Notes: a model not told the origin generated them from the sequence alone. Shown: positions 8,632-19,300, numbered from the stretch's first letter. The stretch: 64,000 bases of DNA from Acetobacteraceae bacterium (GCA_024280945.1 JAMXLO010000143.1:27115-91114), one strand, 5' to 3'. Numbers and translations are program-made.

Positions 8632-10181
8632 GCCTTGCCCTCCCGCTGTTTGCTGACGACGCGCGGACGCAGCAGCATGAATGCGGGCACGTCATCGCCA
8701 AAACCCTGGACGGGCGCGCTCGCTTCCTCAATCTGGCGCCGCGGCTCACGTCGCGGCGCGTCACGCCGAGATGGTTCGCGTGGCTTCTCCCTTTTGGCCG
8801 CTGGTTTCGCGCTCGCCGGTGCCTTGGCTGCCGGTTGCACACGCGTCGGTGCCTTGGCTCGCGGCGCCCGTCCGCGCCCGCGCCGGCGGCGCCCGTCATC
8901 CTCGGCCCAATCGACCGGGTCCAGACCTTCGACATTGACCGGCGGAATCGGATGGCCGATCAGCTTTTCGATCGCCTCCACCGCCACTCGGTCGTCGGGC
9001 ATGGCGATGGTGAACGCGTGTCCTTCCAGCCCCGCGCGACCTGTCCGGCCGATGCGATGCACATAGTCCTCGGCATGATGCGGCACGTCGAAATTGAACA
9101 CATGCGACAGGCCGCCGATGTCGAGGCCACGTGCGGCGACATCGCTGCACACCAGCAGCTGCAGCTCATTCGCCTTGAATTTTTCCAGCGTCGCAAAGCG
9201 GACCGTCTGCGCCATGTCGCCGTGCAGCGCGCCGACGCTGAACTTATGCCGCGTCAGCGACTTGTGCAGGATGTCCACGTCGCGCTTGCGATTGCAGAAG
9301 ATCAGCGCGTTCTGCACCTTCTGGGTTCGGATCAGTCGCCGCAGCGCCTCACGCTTGTCGTGCTCCGCGACCAGCACCAGGCCTTCGGTGATCGTGGTCG
9401 CCACCGACGCCGGCCGAGCAACCGCGACCTCCTTCGGATTCGACAGGAACTTGTCCGCCAGCCGGCGAATCTCGGGAAACAGCGTGGCGCTGAAGAACAA
9501 CGTCTGCCGGTTGCGCGGCAACAGCGTGACGATGCGCTCGACATCCGGGATGAAGCCCATGTCCAGCATGCGATCAGCTTCATCGATCACCAGAATCTTG
9601 ACATCCGACAACAGGATCGAGCCACGTTCGAACATGTCGATCAATCTGCCGGGCGTGGCGATCAGCACATCGACGCCGCGCATCAGCACGTCGCGCTGGT
9701 CGGTCATGCTCTCGCCGCCGATAACCAGGGCGTGGGTCAGCTTCAGATACTTGCCGTACTGGATGAAGTTCTCGGCCACCTGCAGTGCGAGCTCGCGCGT
9801 CGGCTCAAGGATCAGGCTGCGTGGCATGCGTGCCCGCGCCCGAGAGCCGGTCAGGATATCGAGCATCGGCAGGGTGAAGCTGGCGGTCTTGCCGGTCCCG
9901 GTCTGCGCCGTGCCAAGTACGTCACGCCCCATCAGCACGACAGGAATCGCCTGTTCCTGGATGGGGGTGGGATGGCGATAGCCCATCTCGGCGATGGCGC
10001 GGAGCACTGACTCGGACAGGCCCAGCTCGACAAACAGTGGGCGAGAGGCTTCTTCAGAGGTGGACGCGTCGGGTCGCGTCGCAGCGACGGGTGCACGTTC
10101 AATCGGATCCGCCGGGGCGGTCGTGGTATCGTTCAAATCCGGTCCAGTCGCTGGCTTGGTGGTCGCACTGCTGCGCAGCAC
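8628..10181 (-). CDS. DEAD-box ATP-dependent RNA helicase (RhlE-like)
   Basis: A 517-residue helicase starting at GTG (10181). After a low-complexity N-terminus of about 50 residues, all DEAD-box motifs appear in order: Q-motif ([11 protein letters not shown]), motif I (AQTGTGKT), Ia (PTRELA), Ib (TPGRLID), motif II DEAD ([13 protein letters not shown]), motif III (SATLF), HGDM, motif V ([16 protein letters not shown]) and motif VI ([10 protein letters not shown]). The C-terminal 100 residues are rich in Arg, Lys, Ala and Pro, a typical RNA-binding tail. It is expected to remodel RNA in ribosome biogenesis or mRNA decay. No convincing Shine-Dalgarno precedes the GTG, so the exact start is uncertain. 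The stop overlaps the gcdH start. Confidence 0.88.
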   Translation of the reverse strand: MLRSSATTKPATGPDLNDTTTAPADPIERAPVAATRPDASTSEEASRPLFVELGLSESVLRAIAEMGYRHPTPIQEQAIPVVLMGRDVLGTAQTGTGKTASFTLPMLDILTGSRARARMPRSLILEPTRELALQVAENFIQYGKYLKLTHALVIGGESMTDQRDVLMRGVDVLIATPGRLIDMFERGSILLSDVKILVIDEADRMLDMGFIPDVERIVTLLPRNRQTLFFSATLFPEIRRLADKFLSNPKEVAVARPASVATTITEGLVLVAEHDKREALRRLIRTQKVQNALIFCNRKRDVDILHKSLTRHKFSVGALHGDMAQTVRFATLEKFKANELQLLVCSDVAARGLDIGGLSHVFNFDVPHHAEDYVHRIGRTGRAGLEGHAFTIAMPDDRVAVEAIEKLIGHPIPPVNVEGLDPVDWAEDDGRRRRGRGRAPRAKAPTRVQPAAKAPASAKPAAKREKPREPSRRDAPRREPRRQIEEASAPVQGFGDDVPAFMLLRPRVVSKQREGKA

Positions 10182-10349
10182 CCGCGCGAAACCCGCCGCG
10201 AAGACGGCATGCCGCGCATAACAAGCCTGGTATCAGGAGTAAGCTTCTGAAAGTCAAGCGCAACGCGCTACGGCTTGAAGTCCGGCTGCACCGCTGGCAT
10301 GCCTGCGCAGTGAAGTTCCGCGCTGCTCGATCGGGCTGAGGTCACTGGC
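10182..10349. promoter_or_regulatory. Divergent promoter region, helicase / Tyr-Pro protein
   Basis: 168 bp between two divergent genes must carry their promoters. No operator-like palindrome or clear -35/-10 pair could be picked with confidence. Confidence 0.3.
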
Positions 10350-10718
10350 ATGATCAATCGCATATTTCGCATCCTTCGGGGCGCGCTTGCCATCGTGGCG
10401 TTCGGGGGCGTCCTGGTCGGGGCGTCCCTTCCCGCGGCGGCACGCGTCTGGGTCGGGTTCGGGTTCCCTCTCTATGTCGGCCCGCCCGCCTACTACCCTC
10501 CGCCGGTCTACTATCCGCCACCGCCTGCCTATTATTATCCGCCACCGGTGTACTACCCCCCGGCGGCATATGCTTACGCGCCGCCGCCGCAATATAGCCC
10601 CTCCCGCCAGTCATGCGTCGTCTCTGGCACGGTCTGCGCGATGGAGCATCCGGTCGTCCCAGGGTCCTCCTGTTACTGCACGACAGCGCAGGGTCGCGTC
10701 TGGGGACGCGCCACCTGA
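10350..10718 (+). CDS. Small exported Tyr/Pro-rich repeat protein
   Basis: 122 residues. An N-terminal signal peptide (to about residue 31, LPAAA-RV) is followed by a YVGPPAYYPPP-type region in which YYPPP units repeat about five times (residues 42-80). A compact C-terminal segment holds four cysteines (CVVSGTVC, then CYC) and ends GRVWGRAT. Small proteins with this layout occur in Acetobacteraceae and Rhizobiales without known function; a cell-envelope role is likely. The stop codon shares one base with the start of the GH15 gene (TGATG at 10716-10720), so the two are probably translated together. Confidence 0.7.
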   Translation: MINRIFRILRGALAIVAFGGVLVGASLPAAARVWVGFGFPLYVGPPAYYPPPVYYPPPPAYYYPPPVYYPPAAYAYAPPPQYSPSRQSCVVSGTVCAMEHPVVPGSSCYCTTAQGRVWGRAT

Positions 10719-12592
10719 TGGCGGCGCCCCCAGGATCCGGACCACCGGAGAACGCCAGACGGCCTCGGCGTGCTCCGTCCACGAACGGCACGCACGGGTA
10801 CCCCGCGGTGCCCATTGAGGATTACGCGCTGATCGGCGACTGCCACAGCGCGGCGCTGGTAAGCCGCGAGGGGTCCATCGACTGGCTGTGCTGGCCCCGG
10901 TTCGACAGCCCTGCCTGCTTCGCCGCTCTGGTCGGCACCCCTGACAATGGCCGCTGGCGGATCGCGCCGGTCGCGCCGGCGCGCATTCGCCGGCAGTACC
11001 GGCCAGGCACGCTGATCCTGGAGACGATCTTCGAAACCCAGGACGGCAGCGTGGCACTGATCGACTTCATGACAGCGACCGACGGGACCTCATCCGTTGT
11101 GCGCATCGTGGAAGGGCGCAGCGGCAAGGTGGACATGCACCTCGACCTGGTCCTGCGCTTCGACTACGGCTCGGCCATTCCATGGGTGACGCGACTGCAG
11201 CACGGCACGGGCCTGCGCGCCATCGCCGGCCCGGATGTCGTCCTGCTGCACAGCGGGGTGCATCTGCGCGGGCACCATTTCACCACCGTCAGCGAATTCA
11301 CCGTTGCCGAGGGACAACGAATTCCGTTCACCCTGACCCACGGCATGTCGCACCGCGCCGATCCGGCTATGCCGGACGCGAATGTGGCGCTCGACAAGGT
11401 GACGGCGACCTGGAGCGCCTGGTCCTCCCGCTGCACGACGCAGGGGGAGTGGCGCGAGGTGGTCCAGCGATCGCTGCTCACGCTTAAGGCGCTGACCTAT
11501 GATCCGACGGGCGGCATCGTTGCAGCACCGACCACCTCGCTGCCGGAGCAACTCGGCGGCCCGCGCAACTGGGACTACCGGTTCTGCTGGCTCCGCGACG
11601 CGACCTTCACGCTGCTGGCGCTGATGCACGCCGGCTACCAGGATGAGGCGCAGGCCTGGGGTGCGTGGCTGCGCCGCAGTGTGGCCGGCACCCCATCGCA
11701 GGTGCAGACGCTTTACGGCCTGGCGGGCGAGCGCTGGCTGATGGAGTGGGAAGTTCCATGGCTGGCAGGCTATGGCGGAGCCAGGCCCGTGCGCATCGGC
11801 AATGCAGCAAGCGCGCAGTTGCAGCTCGACGTGTACGGCGAGCTCATGGACGCGTTCTACCAGGAGATGCAGTTTGGCCTGGCTCGCCCTTCAGCAAGCT
11901 GGGACATCCAGCGCGCCCTGATCTCGCATCTCGGCGAGATATGGGACCAGCCTGACGAGAGCATCTGGGAGGTACGCGGCGGCTCCCGGCACTTCACCTT
12001 TTCCAAGGCAATGGCCTGGGTCGCGATGGACCGCGTCATTCGCGGCGCCGAACAGTTCAACCTGCCGGGAAAACTTGACGAGTGGCGAGCCCTGCGCCAG
12101 CGGATCCATGATTCGGTCTGCCGCGAGGGATACAACGAGCAGAAGCAGAGCTTCGTGCAGTACTACGGCGGCGACACGCTCGACGCCAGCCTGCTCCTGT
12201 TGCCGATGGTCGGGTTTCTGCCGCCGAACGATCCGCGCATCAAAGGCACGGTCGCGGCGATCCAGCGCGACTTGACCATCGACGGCCTGGTACTGCGCTA
12301 TCGCACCCATGAAGGCGTGGATGGCTTGCCCGCCGGCGAAGGCGTGTTTCTCGCCTGCAGCTTCTGGCTGGCGGACAACCTGATCCTGCAGGGTCGGCAC
12401 CGCGAAGCGCGCGCGCTGTTCATGCGGCTGCTCGGACTTTGCAACGACGTCGGCCTCCTGGCGGAGGAATACGACCCGAGGACGAAGCGGCAATTGGGGA
12501 ACTTCCCGCAGGCCTTCTCGCACCTGGCCCTGATCAACACCGCGCTGAACTTGCACAACCACGGTCCCGCACACCGGCGACGTCACGCTTGA
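10718..12592 (+). CDS. Glycoside hydrolase family 15 protein (glucoamylase/trehalase-like)
   Basis: ATG at 10718 gives 624 residues. An N-terminal beta domain begins IEDYALIGDCHSAALV and continues with GSIDWLCWPRFDSPACFA, the standard opening of bacterial GH15 proteins. The (alpha/alpha)6 barrel follows: NWDYRFCWLRDATFTLLAL, the first catalytic acid region DESIWEVRGG, FTFSKAMAWVAMDR, and the second catalytic Glu in EGVFLACSFWLADNL. It should release glucose from alpha-glucans or cleave trehalose; several bacterial members of this subgroup are trehalases. There is no signal peptide, so it is probably cytoplasmic despite being coupled to an exported protein. An in-frame extension upstream overlaps the preceding gene and is not supported. 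Confidence 0.85.
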   Translation: MAAPPGSGPPENARRPRRAPSTNGTHGYPAVPIEDYALIGDCHSAALVSREGSIDWLCWPRFDSPACFAALVGTPDNGRWRIAPVAPARIRRQYRPGTLILETIFETQDGSVALIDFMTATDGTSSVVRIVEGRSGKVDMHLDLVLRFDYGSAIPWVTRLQHGTGLRAIAGPDVVLLHSGVHLRGHHFTTVSEFTVAEGQRIPFTLTHGMSHRADPAMPDANVALDKVTATWSAWSSRCTTQGEWREVVQRSLLTLKALTYDPTGGIVAAPTTSLPEQLGGPRNWDYRFCWLRDATFTLLALMHAGYQDEAQAWGAWLRRSVAGTPSQVQTLYGLAGERWLMEWEVPWLAGYGGARPVRIGNAASAQLQLDVYGELMDAFYQEMQFGLARPSASWDIQRALISHLGEIWDQPDESIWEVRGGSRHFTFSKAMAWVAMDRVIRGAEQFNLPGKLDEWRALRQRIHDSVCREGYNEQKQSFVQYYGGDTLDASLLLLPMVGFLPPNDPRIKGTVAAIQRDLTIDGLVLRYRTHEGVDGLPAGEGVFLACSFWLADNLILQGRHREARALFMRLLGLCNDVGLLAEEYDPRTKRQLGNFPQAFSHLALINTALNLHNHGPAHRRRHA

Positions 12593-12647
12593 CGACTGAC
12601 ACGTCCTGTTCACATTAGTGACATCGTCCTGACTTCGAACGGCGGCT

Positions 12648-13469
12648 ATGGCCCCTGCCGGTATGCTGGAAATCGATAAAGTCACGCGTCGGTTCGGAGA
12701 GCTGACCGCGGTCAGCGAAGCCACGCTGGCGATACCAGGCGGGCAGATGGTCGGTATCATCGGCCGGTCGGGCGCAGGCAAGTCGACGCTGCTGCGGATG
12801 GTGAACCGGCTGATCGAGCCGACCACGGGTCGCGTGGCGTTCGACGGCCGTGACATCACCCAGCTGCGTGGCCGAAGGCTGCACAGCTGGCGCGCCAGTG
12901 CCGCGATGATCTTCCAGCAGTTCAACCTGGTGCCGCGGCTGGACGTGTTGACCAATGTGCTGGTGGGGCGGCTGAACCGCATCCCCACGACGCGGGCTTT
13001 GCTGAAGCTTTTCACCGCGCGTGAGCGCGCGCTGGCGATTGGCGCGCTCGATCGTCTCGGCATCGCCGATCTTGCGCTGAAACGAGCCGACACCTTGTCG
13101 GGCGGGCAGCAACAGCGTGTGGCAATCGCACGGGCACTGATGCAGGAGCCACGCATCCTGCTGGCAGACGAGCCGATCGCGTCGCTTGATCCGATGAATG
13201 CCAAGCTGGTGATGGACGCTCTGCGCGACATCAACCGGCGCGATGGCATCACCGTGCTGTGCAACCTCCACACGCTGGATACGGCCCGCGCCTATTGCGA
13301 TCGCATCGTCGGGATGGCGCAGGGGCGGATCGTGTTCGATGGCGCGCCGGAAGCACTGGACGAGGCGACAGTCCGTGCGATCTACGGCACGGCTGACCGT
13401 GCACTCGATGAGCGAATCACGTCCACGAGTATAGGAGCGGCGGCACTACCCGCATTCGCTCGAGCCTGA
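12648..13469 (+). CDS. phnC: Phosphonate ABC transporter ATP-binding protein
   Basis: A 273-residue ABC ATPase with Walker [11 protein letters not shown]-loop [17 protein letters not shown], signature [15 protein letters not shown], Walker [14 protein letters not shown] and an H-loop His in [10 protein letters not shown]. The region around [18 protein letters not shown] is characteristic of PhnC. It energises uptake with the PhnD and two PhnE proteins encoded next. No C-P lyase genes are present in this window, so the ligand could be a phosphonate, phosphite or another organophosphorus compound. Codon 6 is also ATG and may be the true start. Confidence 0.9.
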   Translation: MAPAGMLEIDKVTRRFGELTAVSEATLAIPGGQMVGIIGRSGAGKSTLLRMVNRLIEPTTGRVAFDGRDITQLRGRRLHSWRASAAMIFQQFNLVPRLDVLTNVLVGRLNRIPTTRALLKLFTARERALAIGALDRLGIADLALKRADTLSGGQQQRVAIARALMQEPRILLADEPIASLDPMNAKLVMDALRDINRRDGITVLCNLHTLDTARAYCDRIVGMAQGRIVFDGAPEALDEATVRAIYGTADRALDERITSTSIGAAALPAFARA

Positions 13470-13487
13470 CATCAAGGGGAGAAAGCC

Positions 13488-14405
13488 ATGCTTCGCAGAA
13501 TGTTGCTGGCGGCAGTTGCCGCCTGCGGTCTCGCGGCCATGTCCACGCACGCCGAGGAGAGGCCCAAGGAATTCCGCGTTGGCTTGCTGGGTGGTGAGAA
13601 CACCCAGGATCGGCTGGCACGCTACGGCAGGTTTCAAGAGCTGCTGCAGCAGAAGTTAGGCATTCCGGTGAAGCTGTTCCCTGCCGCCGACTATGCCGGC
13701 GTGATGCAGGGGATTGCTGCCGGTCAGCTCGAAATGGCAGGATTTGGCGCCTCTGGTTTCGCCGGCGCGTGGCTTGACTGCAAGTGCATCGAGCCGATCG
13801 TCGTGCCGCAGGAAAACGATGGTTCCACCTACTACTACTCGGTCATGGTCGTGCGTGCCGACTCCGGCATCAAGTCGCTGGAGGACATGAAGGGGCACTC
13901 GCTGGCCTGGGCCGATCCGAACTCGACCTCCGGCTATCTGATCCCCAGTGCGACGTTGAAGTCGAAGGGCATCAAGCTGGACGACGGCGCGTATTTCTCC
14001 AAGACGGGTTTCTCGGGCGGACACGAACAGGGCGTGGTTGCCGTGTTGAATAAGCAGTACGACGGAGCCGTGACTTGGACCTCCGGCCAGGGCGAGATGT
14101 CCGAGGGTTACACGCGCGGCAACCTGCGTTCGATGATCGACAAGCACATGCTGAAGATGTCGGACATCCGTATCATTTGGCAGTCAGGCAAGATTCCCAA
14201 CGGGCCATGGGCGGTGCGCACCGCGCTGTCACCTGAGTTGAAGCATGAAGTTACCGCCTTCATGCTCGATCTGCCGAAGTCACACAAGGACGTCTATGAC
14301 GATGTCGAGCGCGGCTCTGGCGTCGGCTATGCACCGGCGACGATGGAGCTGTACCACGACATTATCGAACTGCGAGAGGCAGAGCAGCGCGCCAACCGTT
14401 CCTAG
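13488..14405 (+). CDS. phnD: Phosphonate ABC transporter substrate-binding protein
   Basis: 305 residues with a Sec signal (MLRRMLLAAVAACGLAAMST) and a strong ribosome-binding site (AAGGGGAGAAAGCC before the ATG). The mature protein is a type II periplasmic binding protein of the PhnD group: FRVGLLGGENTQDR at the first strand, LFPAADYAGVMQGIAAGQ, the ligand-loop region YYYSVMVVRADSGI, and ADPNSTSGYLIP, which carries the Ser/Thr residues that bind the phosphonate group in PhnD proteins. It delivers the ligand to the PhnE permeases. A repeat element begins exactly at its stop codon. Confidence 0.9.
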   Translation: MLRRMLLAAVAACGLAAMSTHAEERPKEFRVGLLGGENTQDRLARYGRFQELLQQKLGIPVKLFPAADYAGVMQGIAAGQLEMAGFGASGFAGAWLDCKCIEPIVVPQENDGSTYYYSVMVVRADSGIKSLEDMKGHSLAWADPNSTSGYLIPSATLKSKGIKLDDGAYFSKTGFSGGHEQGVVAVLNKQYDGAVTWTSGQGEMSEGYTRGNLRSMIDKHMLKMSDIRIIWQSGKIPNGPWAVRTALSPELKHEVTAFMLDLPKSHKDVYDDVERGSGVGYAPATMELYHDIIELREAEQRANRS

Positions 14406-14511
14406 TATCCGATCGCAGAGGAGCGTGAGTCGCGTGCGACACGCGATCCGCCGCGTGAATCGGATACTCAAACCAAACAGCGACGTGCCGACTTTCACTG
14501 AAGGTCGGCAC
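14404..14511 (+). repeat. Dispersed palindromic repeat, copy A (phnD-phnE gap)
   Basis: AGTATCCGAT at 14404-14413 is the exact inverse of ATCGGATACT at 14459-14468, enclosing 45 bp. A second stem, GTGCCGAC at 14485-14492 with GTCGGCAC at 14504-14511, follows and abuts the GTG start of phnE. About 95 bp (to 14500) is nearly identical to 63668-63763 at the other end of the window. Inside the operon it could act as a processing or stabilising RNA structure. Confidence 0.8.
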
Positions 14512-14514
14512 TAG

Positions 14515-15438
14515 GTGGAGGCCATAGACCATCCCGCGTATCGTGCATTCCTGGCACGCTACGCGGAATTGCGTCGGGCGCGACGCAATGAAACCGCCCT
14601 CCTGATCGCGATCTTTGGCCTGCTGGTACTGATCTCAGTCATCGCGTCCGGCTTCTACCCTGACAAGCTGGCGGCCGGCGTGCCGAAGATCGGCGAGTAT
14701 TTCGGCAAGCTGTTCAGCATCGTGCCGCAACGCGGTGCGGAACCGGTTCCGGTCCTGTCCTTCGCGCACCTGTTCGGCGGCGTGAAGCAGCCACAGTCGA
14801 TAGCCTACTGGTTCTACCGCTTCGGCACCTACGCGACGCTGCTTTGGCAGACCATTCAAATGGCGATCCTGGCAACGGCCATGGGTTTCACCGGCGCCTT
14901 CGTGCTGTCGTTTCCTGCGGCTCGCAATCTGGCGGGGCATGGTCCTGTGCCGTGGACGGTGCGACGGCTGCTGGAGCTGATGCGCTCGGTCCCACAGGTG
15001 GTGCTGGCATTCATCCTTGTGTGGCCATTCGGGATCGGCCCACTCGCCGGCATTCTCGCGATCGGCATCCACTCCACCGGCGCTCTGGGAAAACTGTTTT
15101 CCGAGGTCAACGAGAACGCCGATATGCGTCCGGTCGAAGGCATGACGGCAGCCGGCGGCAAGTGGGCGCAGTCGATGCGCTACGGTGTGGTGCCGCAGGT
15201 GCTGCCGGGCTTCCTCAGCTACGCGCTGCTGCGCTTCGAGATCAACGTCCGATCATCCACGATCATCGGCTTCGTCGGCGCCGGCGGCATCGGCCAGGAG
15301 CTCAAGCGGGTGATCGGCTTCAACATCTACGAAGAGGTCAGCGCGATCGCCATCCTGATCCTGATCATCGTGATGCTGATCGACCTTGCTTCGGAGCAGT
15401 TGCGCGGTTGGCTGATCGGCAGCCTGGCGGCGCGATGA
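14515..15438 (+). CDS. phnE: Phosphonate ABC transporter permease, first PhnE
   Basis: 307 residues from a GTG start at 14515, directly after a hairpin. The N-terminal helix (LLIAIFGLLVLISVIASGFY) is followed by a binding-protein-dependent permease domain with about six membrane helices. It contains MGFTGAFVLSFPAARNL, the VPQVVLAFILVWPFGIGPLAGILAIGIHSTG segment, and the coupling-loop region GMTAAGGKWAQSMRYGVVPQVLPGFLSYALLR typical of PhnE. It pairs with the second PhnE to form the transmembrane channel. Its stop overlaps the start of the second phnE (ATGA, 15435-15438). Confidence 0.9.
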   Translation: MEAIDHPAYRAFLARYAELRRARRNETALLIAIFGLLVLISVIASGFYPDKLAAGVPKIGEYFGKLFSIVPQRGAEPVPVLSFAHLFGGVKQPQSIAYWFYRFGTYATLLWQTIQMAILATAMGFTGAFVLSFPAARNLAGHGPVPWTVRRLLELMRSVPQVVLAFILVWPFGIGPLAGILAIGIHSTGALGKLFSEVNENADMRPVEGMTAAGGKWAQSMRYGVVPQVLPGFLSYALLRFEINVRSSTIIGFVGAGGIGQELKRVIGFNIYEEVSAIAILILIIVMLIDLASEQLRGWLIGSLAAR

Positions 15439-16292
15439 GCGGGTCCATCCACCTCGATCGGATCAGCCAGGCGGATATAGAGCGCGCCCGCACCCGCTTT
15501 CCCACAGCGTTCGCCACTCCCTGGCCACAACGCACGCTCCACATTGCGATCGCCGTCACGACAGTGGCGTGGCTCGGCTACCTGCACTGGCTGTTCGACT
15601 TCGGCAAAATCTTCGCCGGCATCGGCAAACTGTGGGTGATCGTCGGGCTGATGGTGAACTGGTCGGAGTTCGCGACCTGGGACCATGTCGAGATCCTGCA
15701 ATCGATGCTGGAAACCGTGACGATGGCCTTTCTTGGCACATTGCTGGCCTCGATCGTCGCGATGCCGCTGGGTTTCCTGGGCGCACGCAATGTGATCCCA
15801 GGCACGGCGATGCGCTTTCTGACGCGTCGGCTGTTCGACGTGTTCCGCGGTCTCGATCAACTGATCTGGGCACTGGTGTTCGTTCGCGCGATGGGACTGG
15901 GGCCGATCGCCGGCATTCTGGCAATCTTCGTCGCGGATACCGGTGTGCTGGCTAAGCTGTATTCCGAGGCAATCGAGCATGCAGAGCGCGGCCAGATGGA
16001 TGGCGTCCGCGCGGCCGGCGCAGCCAAGCTGATGACCTTGCGTCTCGGCGTGCTGCCGCAGGTGCTGCCGGTGATGCTGAGCCAGGCGCTGTATCAGCTT
16101 GAATCGAACTCGCGCGAGGCGACCATTTTGGGTCTGGTTGGCGCCGGCGGGATCGGACTGCGGCTGTCTGAGCGTATTCAGATCAACGCATGGGACCAGG
16201 TGGCGTATATCATTATGCTGATCCTGGCCACGGTGGCGGCGATCGACTTCGTCTCGAGGCGCATCCGCACACGATTGATTGCCGGTCGATGA
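15435..16292 (+). CDS. phnE: Phosphonate ABC transporter permease, second PhnE
   Basis: ATG at 15435, overlapping the stop of the first phnE by four bases, gives 285 residues. The permease domain parallels its neighbour: MLETVTMAFLGTLLASIVAMPLGFLGARN, FRGLDQLIWALVFVRAMGLGPIAGILAIFVADTG and the coupling loop GVRAAGAAKLMTLRLGVLPQVLPVMLS. It keeps the conserved GLVGAGGIGLRL near the C-terminus. The two permeases are related but clearly diverged, so the channel is likely a heterodimer. It ends 82 bp before the convergent RND gene; no strong terminator is visible in that gap. Confidence 0.9.
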   Translation: MSGSIHLDRISQADIERARTRFPTAFATPWPQRTLHIAIAVTTVAWLGYLHWLFDFGKIFAGIGKLWVIVGLMVNWSEFATWDHVEILQSMLETVTMAFLGTLLASIVAMPLGFLGARNVIPGTAMRFLTRRLFDVFRGLDQLIWALVFVRAMGLGPIAGILAIFVADTGVLAKLYSEAIEHAERGQMDGVRAAGAAKLMTLRLGVLPQVLPVMLSQALYQLESNSREATILGLVGAGGIGLRLSERIQINAWDQVAYIIMLILATVAAIDFVSRRIRTRLIAGR

Positions 16293-16374
16293 CACATTGC
16301 TTAGCGCGTGATGGCCGGGATAGGCCCCGCCACATGTTCAGATCTCCGACGATCCCGCCTTCGATCATCACGCT

Positions 16375-19300
16375 CTATTCCGCCGGCACCACGATCGGCG
16401 GGCGTTTGCCGGCAAGCCGTTCCAGCGCCAGGTACACCACCGGCGTGGTGTAGAGCGTCAGCATCTGCGACACGATCAGACCGCCGATAATGGAAATGCC
16501 CAGCGGCTGCCGAAGTTCGGAGCCGGTGCCGAAAGCGACGGCGAGAGGCACCGCGCCGAGAAGCGCCGCCAGCGTGGTCATCATGATCGGCCGAAAGCGC
16601 TCCAGGCACGCTTCGTGGATCGCCTGCTCCGGCGACAGGCCAAGCTGCCTTTCCGCCTCCAGGGCGAAGTCCACCAGCATGATGGCGTTCTTCTTGACGA
16701 TCCCCATCAGCAGGATGATGCCGATCATTCCCATGATCGACAGATCGTTGCCGGTGATCAGCAGTGCGAGCAGCGCGCCAACGCCGGCCGACGGCAGCGT
16801 GGAAATGATCGTCAGCGGATGCAGCAGGCTCTCGTAGAGCACGCCAAGTACAATGTAGATCGAGATCAGCGCGGCGGCGATCAGCAACGGCTGAGTCGCC
16901 AGCGACTGCTGCATGAATCGTGCGTTGCCGGCGAACTCGGTGCGCACATCCTCAGGCATCCGAAGCTCGCGCGTGGCGTCCTCCACCGCCTTTTCGGCGT
17001 TGCCGAGTGACATCCCTGGTGCCAGGTTGAAGCTCAGCGTCGCCGCAGGAAACTGTCCCTGATGGCGAACAGCGAGTGGCGCTGTGCCACGCTCGAAATG
17101 CGCAACCGTTGACAGCGGCACCTGGCTGCCATTGCTCGCGCCGACATAGATGCGATCGAGCAGCGATGGATCCGTCTGCAGCTTCGGGTCGACTTCCAGC
17201 ACCACCTTGTACTGGTTTCGCTGCGCGTAGATCGTCGAGATCTGCCGCTGCGAGTAGGCGTTGTTCAGAGCATTGTCGATTGCCGCGGTGTTGACCCCAA
17301 GACGCGCCGCCGCATCGCGATCGATCACCACGTTCACCTGCGGTCCAGCGCGATCCTGGTCCGACGTTACGTCGGCGATGCCGGGTGTGGCACGCAGCTT
17401 GTCCTGCAGGGCCAGCGCCCAGCGACGCAATTCATTGATGTCCTGCGTGACAATCGCATATTGGAACTGAGCGCCGCCCTGCCGGCCGCCACCGCGCAGA
17501 TCCTGCGCCGAGAACAACGTGGTCTGCACACCGGCCACCTTCTCGAGCGGTTCACGCAGGCGCGCAATCACCGCCTCGGATGAAGCGCGACGTTCCGCCA
17601 GCGGCTTCAGGCTCACCGTCAGGAAGCCACGGTTGAGCGAACTCCAGCCGGCTGCCACACCGACATTGGAGCCGACCGCGGCAACCGCTGGGTCGGCAAG
17701 TATGACATCCACCGCGGCGCGCTGCCGCTCCTCCATCGCCTGAAAAGAGATGTCGGGTGACGCCTGGGTCGATCCGATGAGGATACCGGTGTCCTGCAGC
17801 GGCAGGAAACCTTTCGGCAGCACGGTATAGAGGCGCACGGTCAACACGATGGTTGCAATTGTCACCAGAAGCATAAAAACCCGATGTTCCAGTGCCCAGC
17901 CGAGGGTAATGGCATAGAACCGCTGCGCAGCCTGAAAGCTGCGCTCCAGGCCAGCGTCGAGGCTGGCGAGCAGCCGGTTACGCGGTGGGGTGCGCAAGTC
18001 ACCTCGCAGGTACTGCCCGCAGATCATCGGCGTCAGCGTAAGCGAGACCACGGCAGAGACGGCAATCGCCATCGCCATGGTCATGGCGAACTCATGGAAC
18101 AGCCGTCCCATGATGCCGCCCATGAAGATCAGCGGGATGAACACCGCGACAAGCGAGATGCTGATCGATATAACGGTGAAGCCGATCTGACGCGAGCCGA
18201 TCATCGCCGCGCGCAAGCTATCGAGGCCGCGTTCGCGATGCCGCACGATATTCTCGATCATCACGATGGCATCGTCCACCACGAAGCCGACCGAAATGGT
18301 CAGCGCCATCAGCGAGAAGTTGTCCAGCATGTAACCCATGAACCACATGCCGGCGAGCGTGCCACAGATCGATAGCGGGACGGTGACCGCGGCGGCGAGG
18401 GTCGGGATCAGCCGGCGCATGAACAGCAGCACAACCAGAAGAACCAACGCGATGGTGATCATCAGCGTGTACTGAACATCGGCGACCGAGGCGCGAATCG
18501 TGGTGGTGCGATCGGATATGACGGTGAGATCGATATTGGCCGGCAGCCACTGCATCAGCTGCGGCAGCAGTTCTTTTATGCGATCCACGGTCTCGATGAC
18601 GTTGGCCCCAGCCTGCTTGGTGATGGTCAGCAGGATCGCCGGCTGCTTGCCGTTCCATGCAGCAAGCCGCGTGTTGGCGACACCATTGATCACGGTTGCA
18701 ACATCCGACAGTCGCAGGATGGCGCCGTTCCCAGCCTTCAGCACCAGAGGCGCATAGTCCTGCGCCTGCGACATCTGGCCGTTGATGCCGATCGATTCAG
18801 CACGTGTCGGCCCCTGGATGCTGCCGGTCGGCTGCAGGACATTTGCACCTTTGATCGTGCTGTACACATCCTGTGCAGCAAGGCCGGCTGCCGCCAGGCG
18901 CCCAGGATCGAGCCTGACGCGGACAGCGGGCTTCTCGGCGCCGTTGACCGTCACCTGCGACACGCCCTCGGCCTGCGACAGCCGCTGCGCCAGGATCGTG
19001 TCGGCCGCATCGTAGATCTGCGCGGTGGTCAGCGTGTCGGATGACAGCGCGATGGTCATGATCGGCGCATCGGCGGGATTGAACTTGCGATAATACGGCC
19101 GCGTCGGCAGATCGGACGGCAGGTCGGTGATGGCGGCGTTGATCGCCGCCTGCACGTCGCGCGCGGCGCCGTCGATGTTACGGTCGATGTCGAATTGCAC
19201 GACGATCGAGCTGTTGCCGATCGAACTGGTGGACGTGATCTCGGTAACACCGGCGATTTCACCCAGCCGCCGCTCCAGCGGCGCGGCAACCGAGTTCGCC

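Noticed and set aside
7477..10010. Long plus-strand frames (529 and 391 codons) opposite gcdH and the helicase
   Set aside because: Both strands cannot code here plausibly; the minus strand has every family motif.
13488..14405. phnD considered as a phosphite (ptxB) binding protein
   Set aside because: Motifs cannot separate the ligands and no ptxD is present; kept as the general phosphonate-type call.
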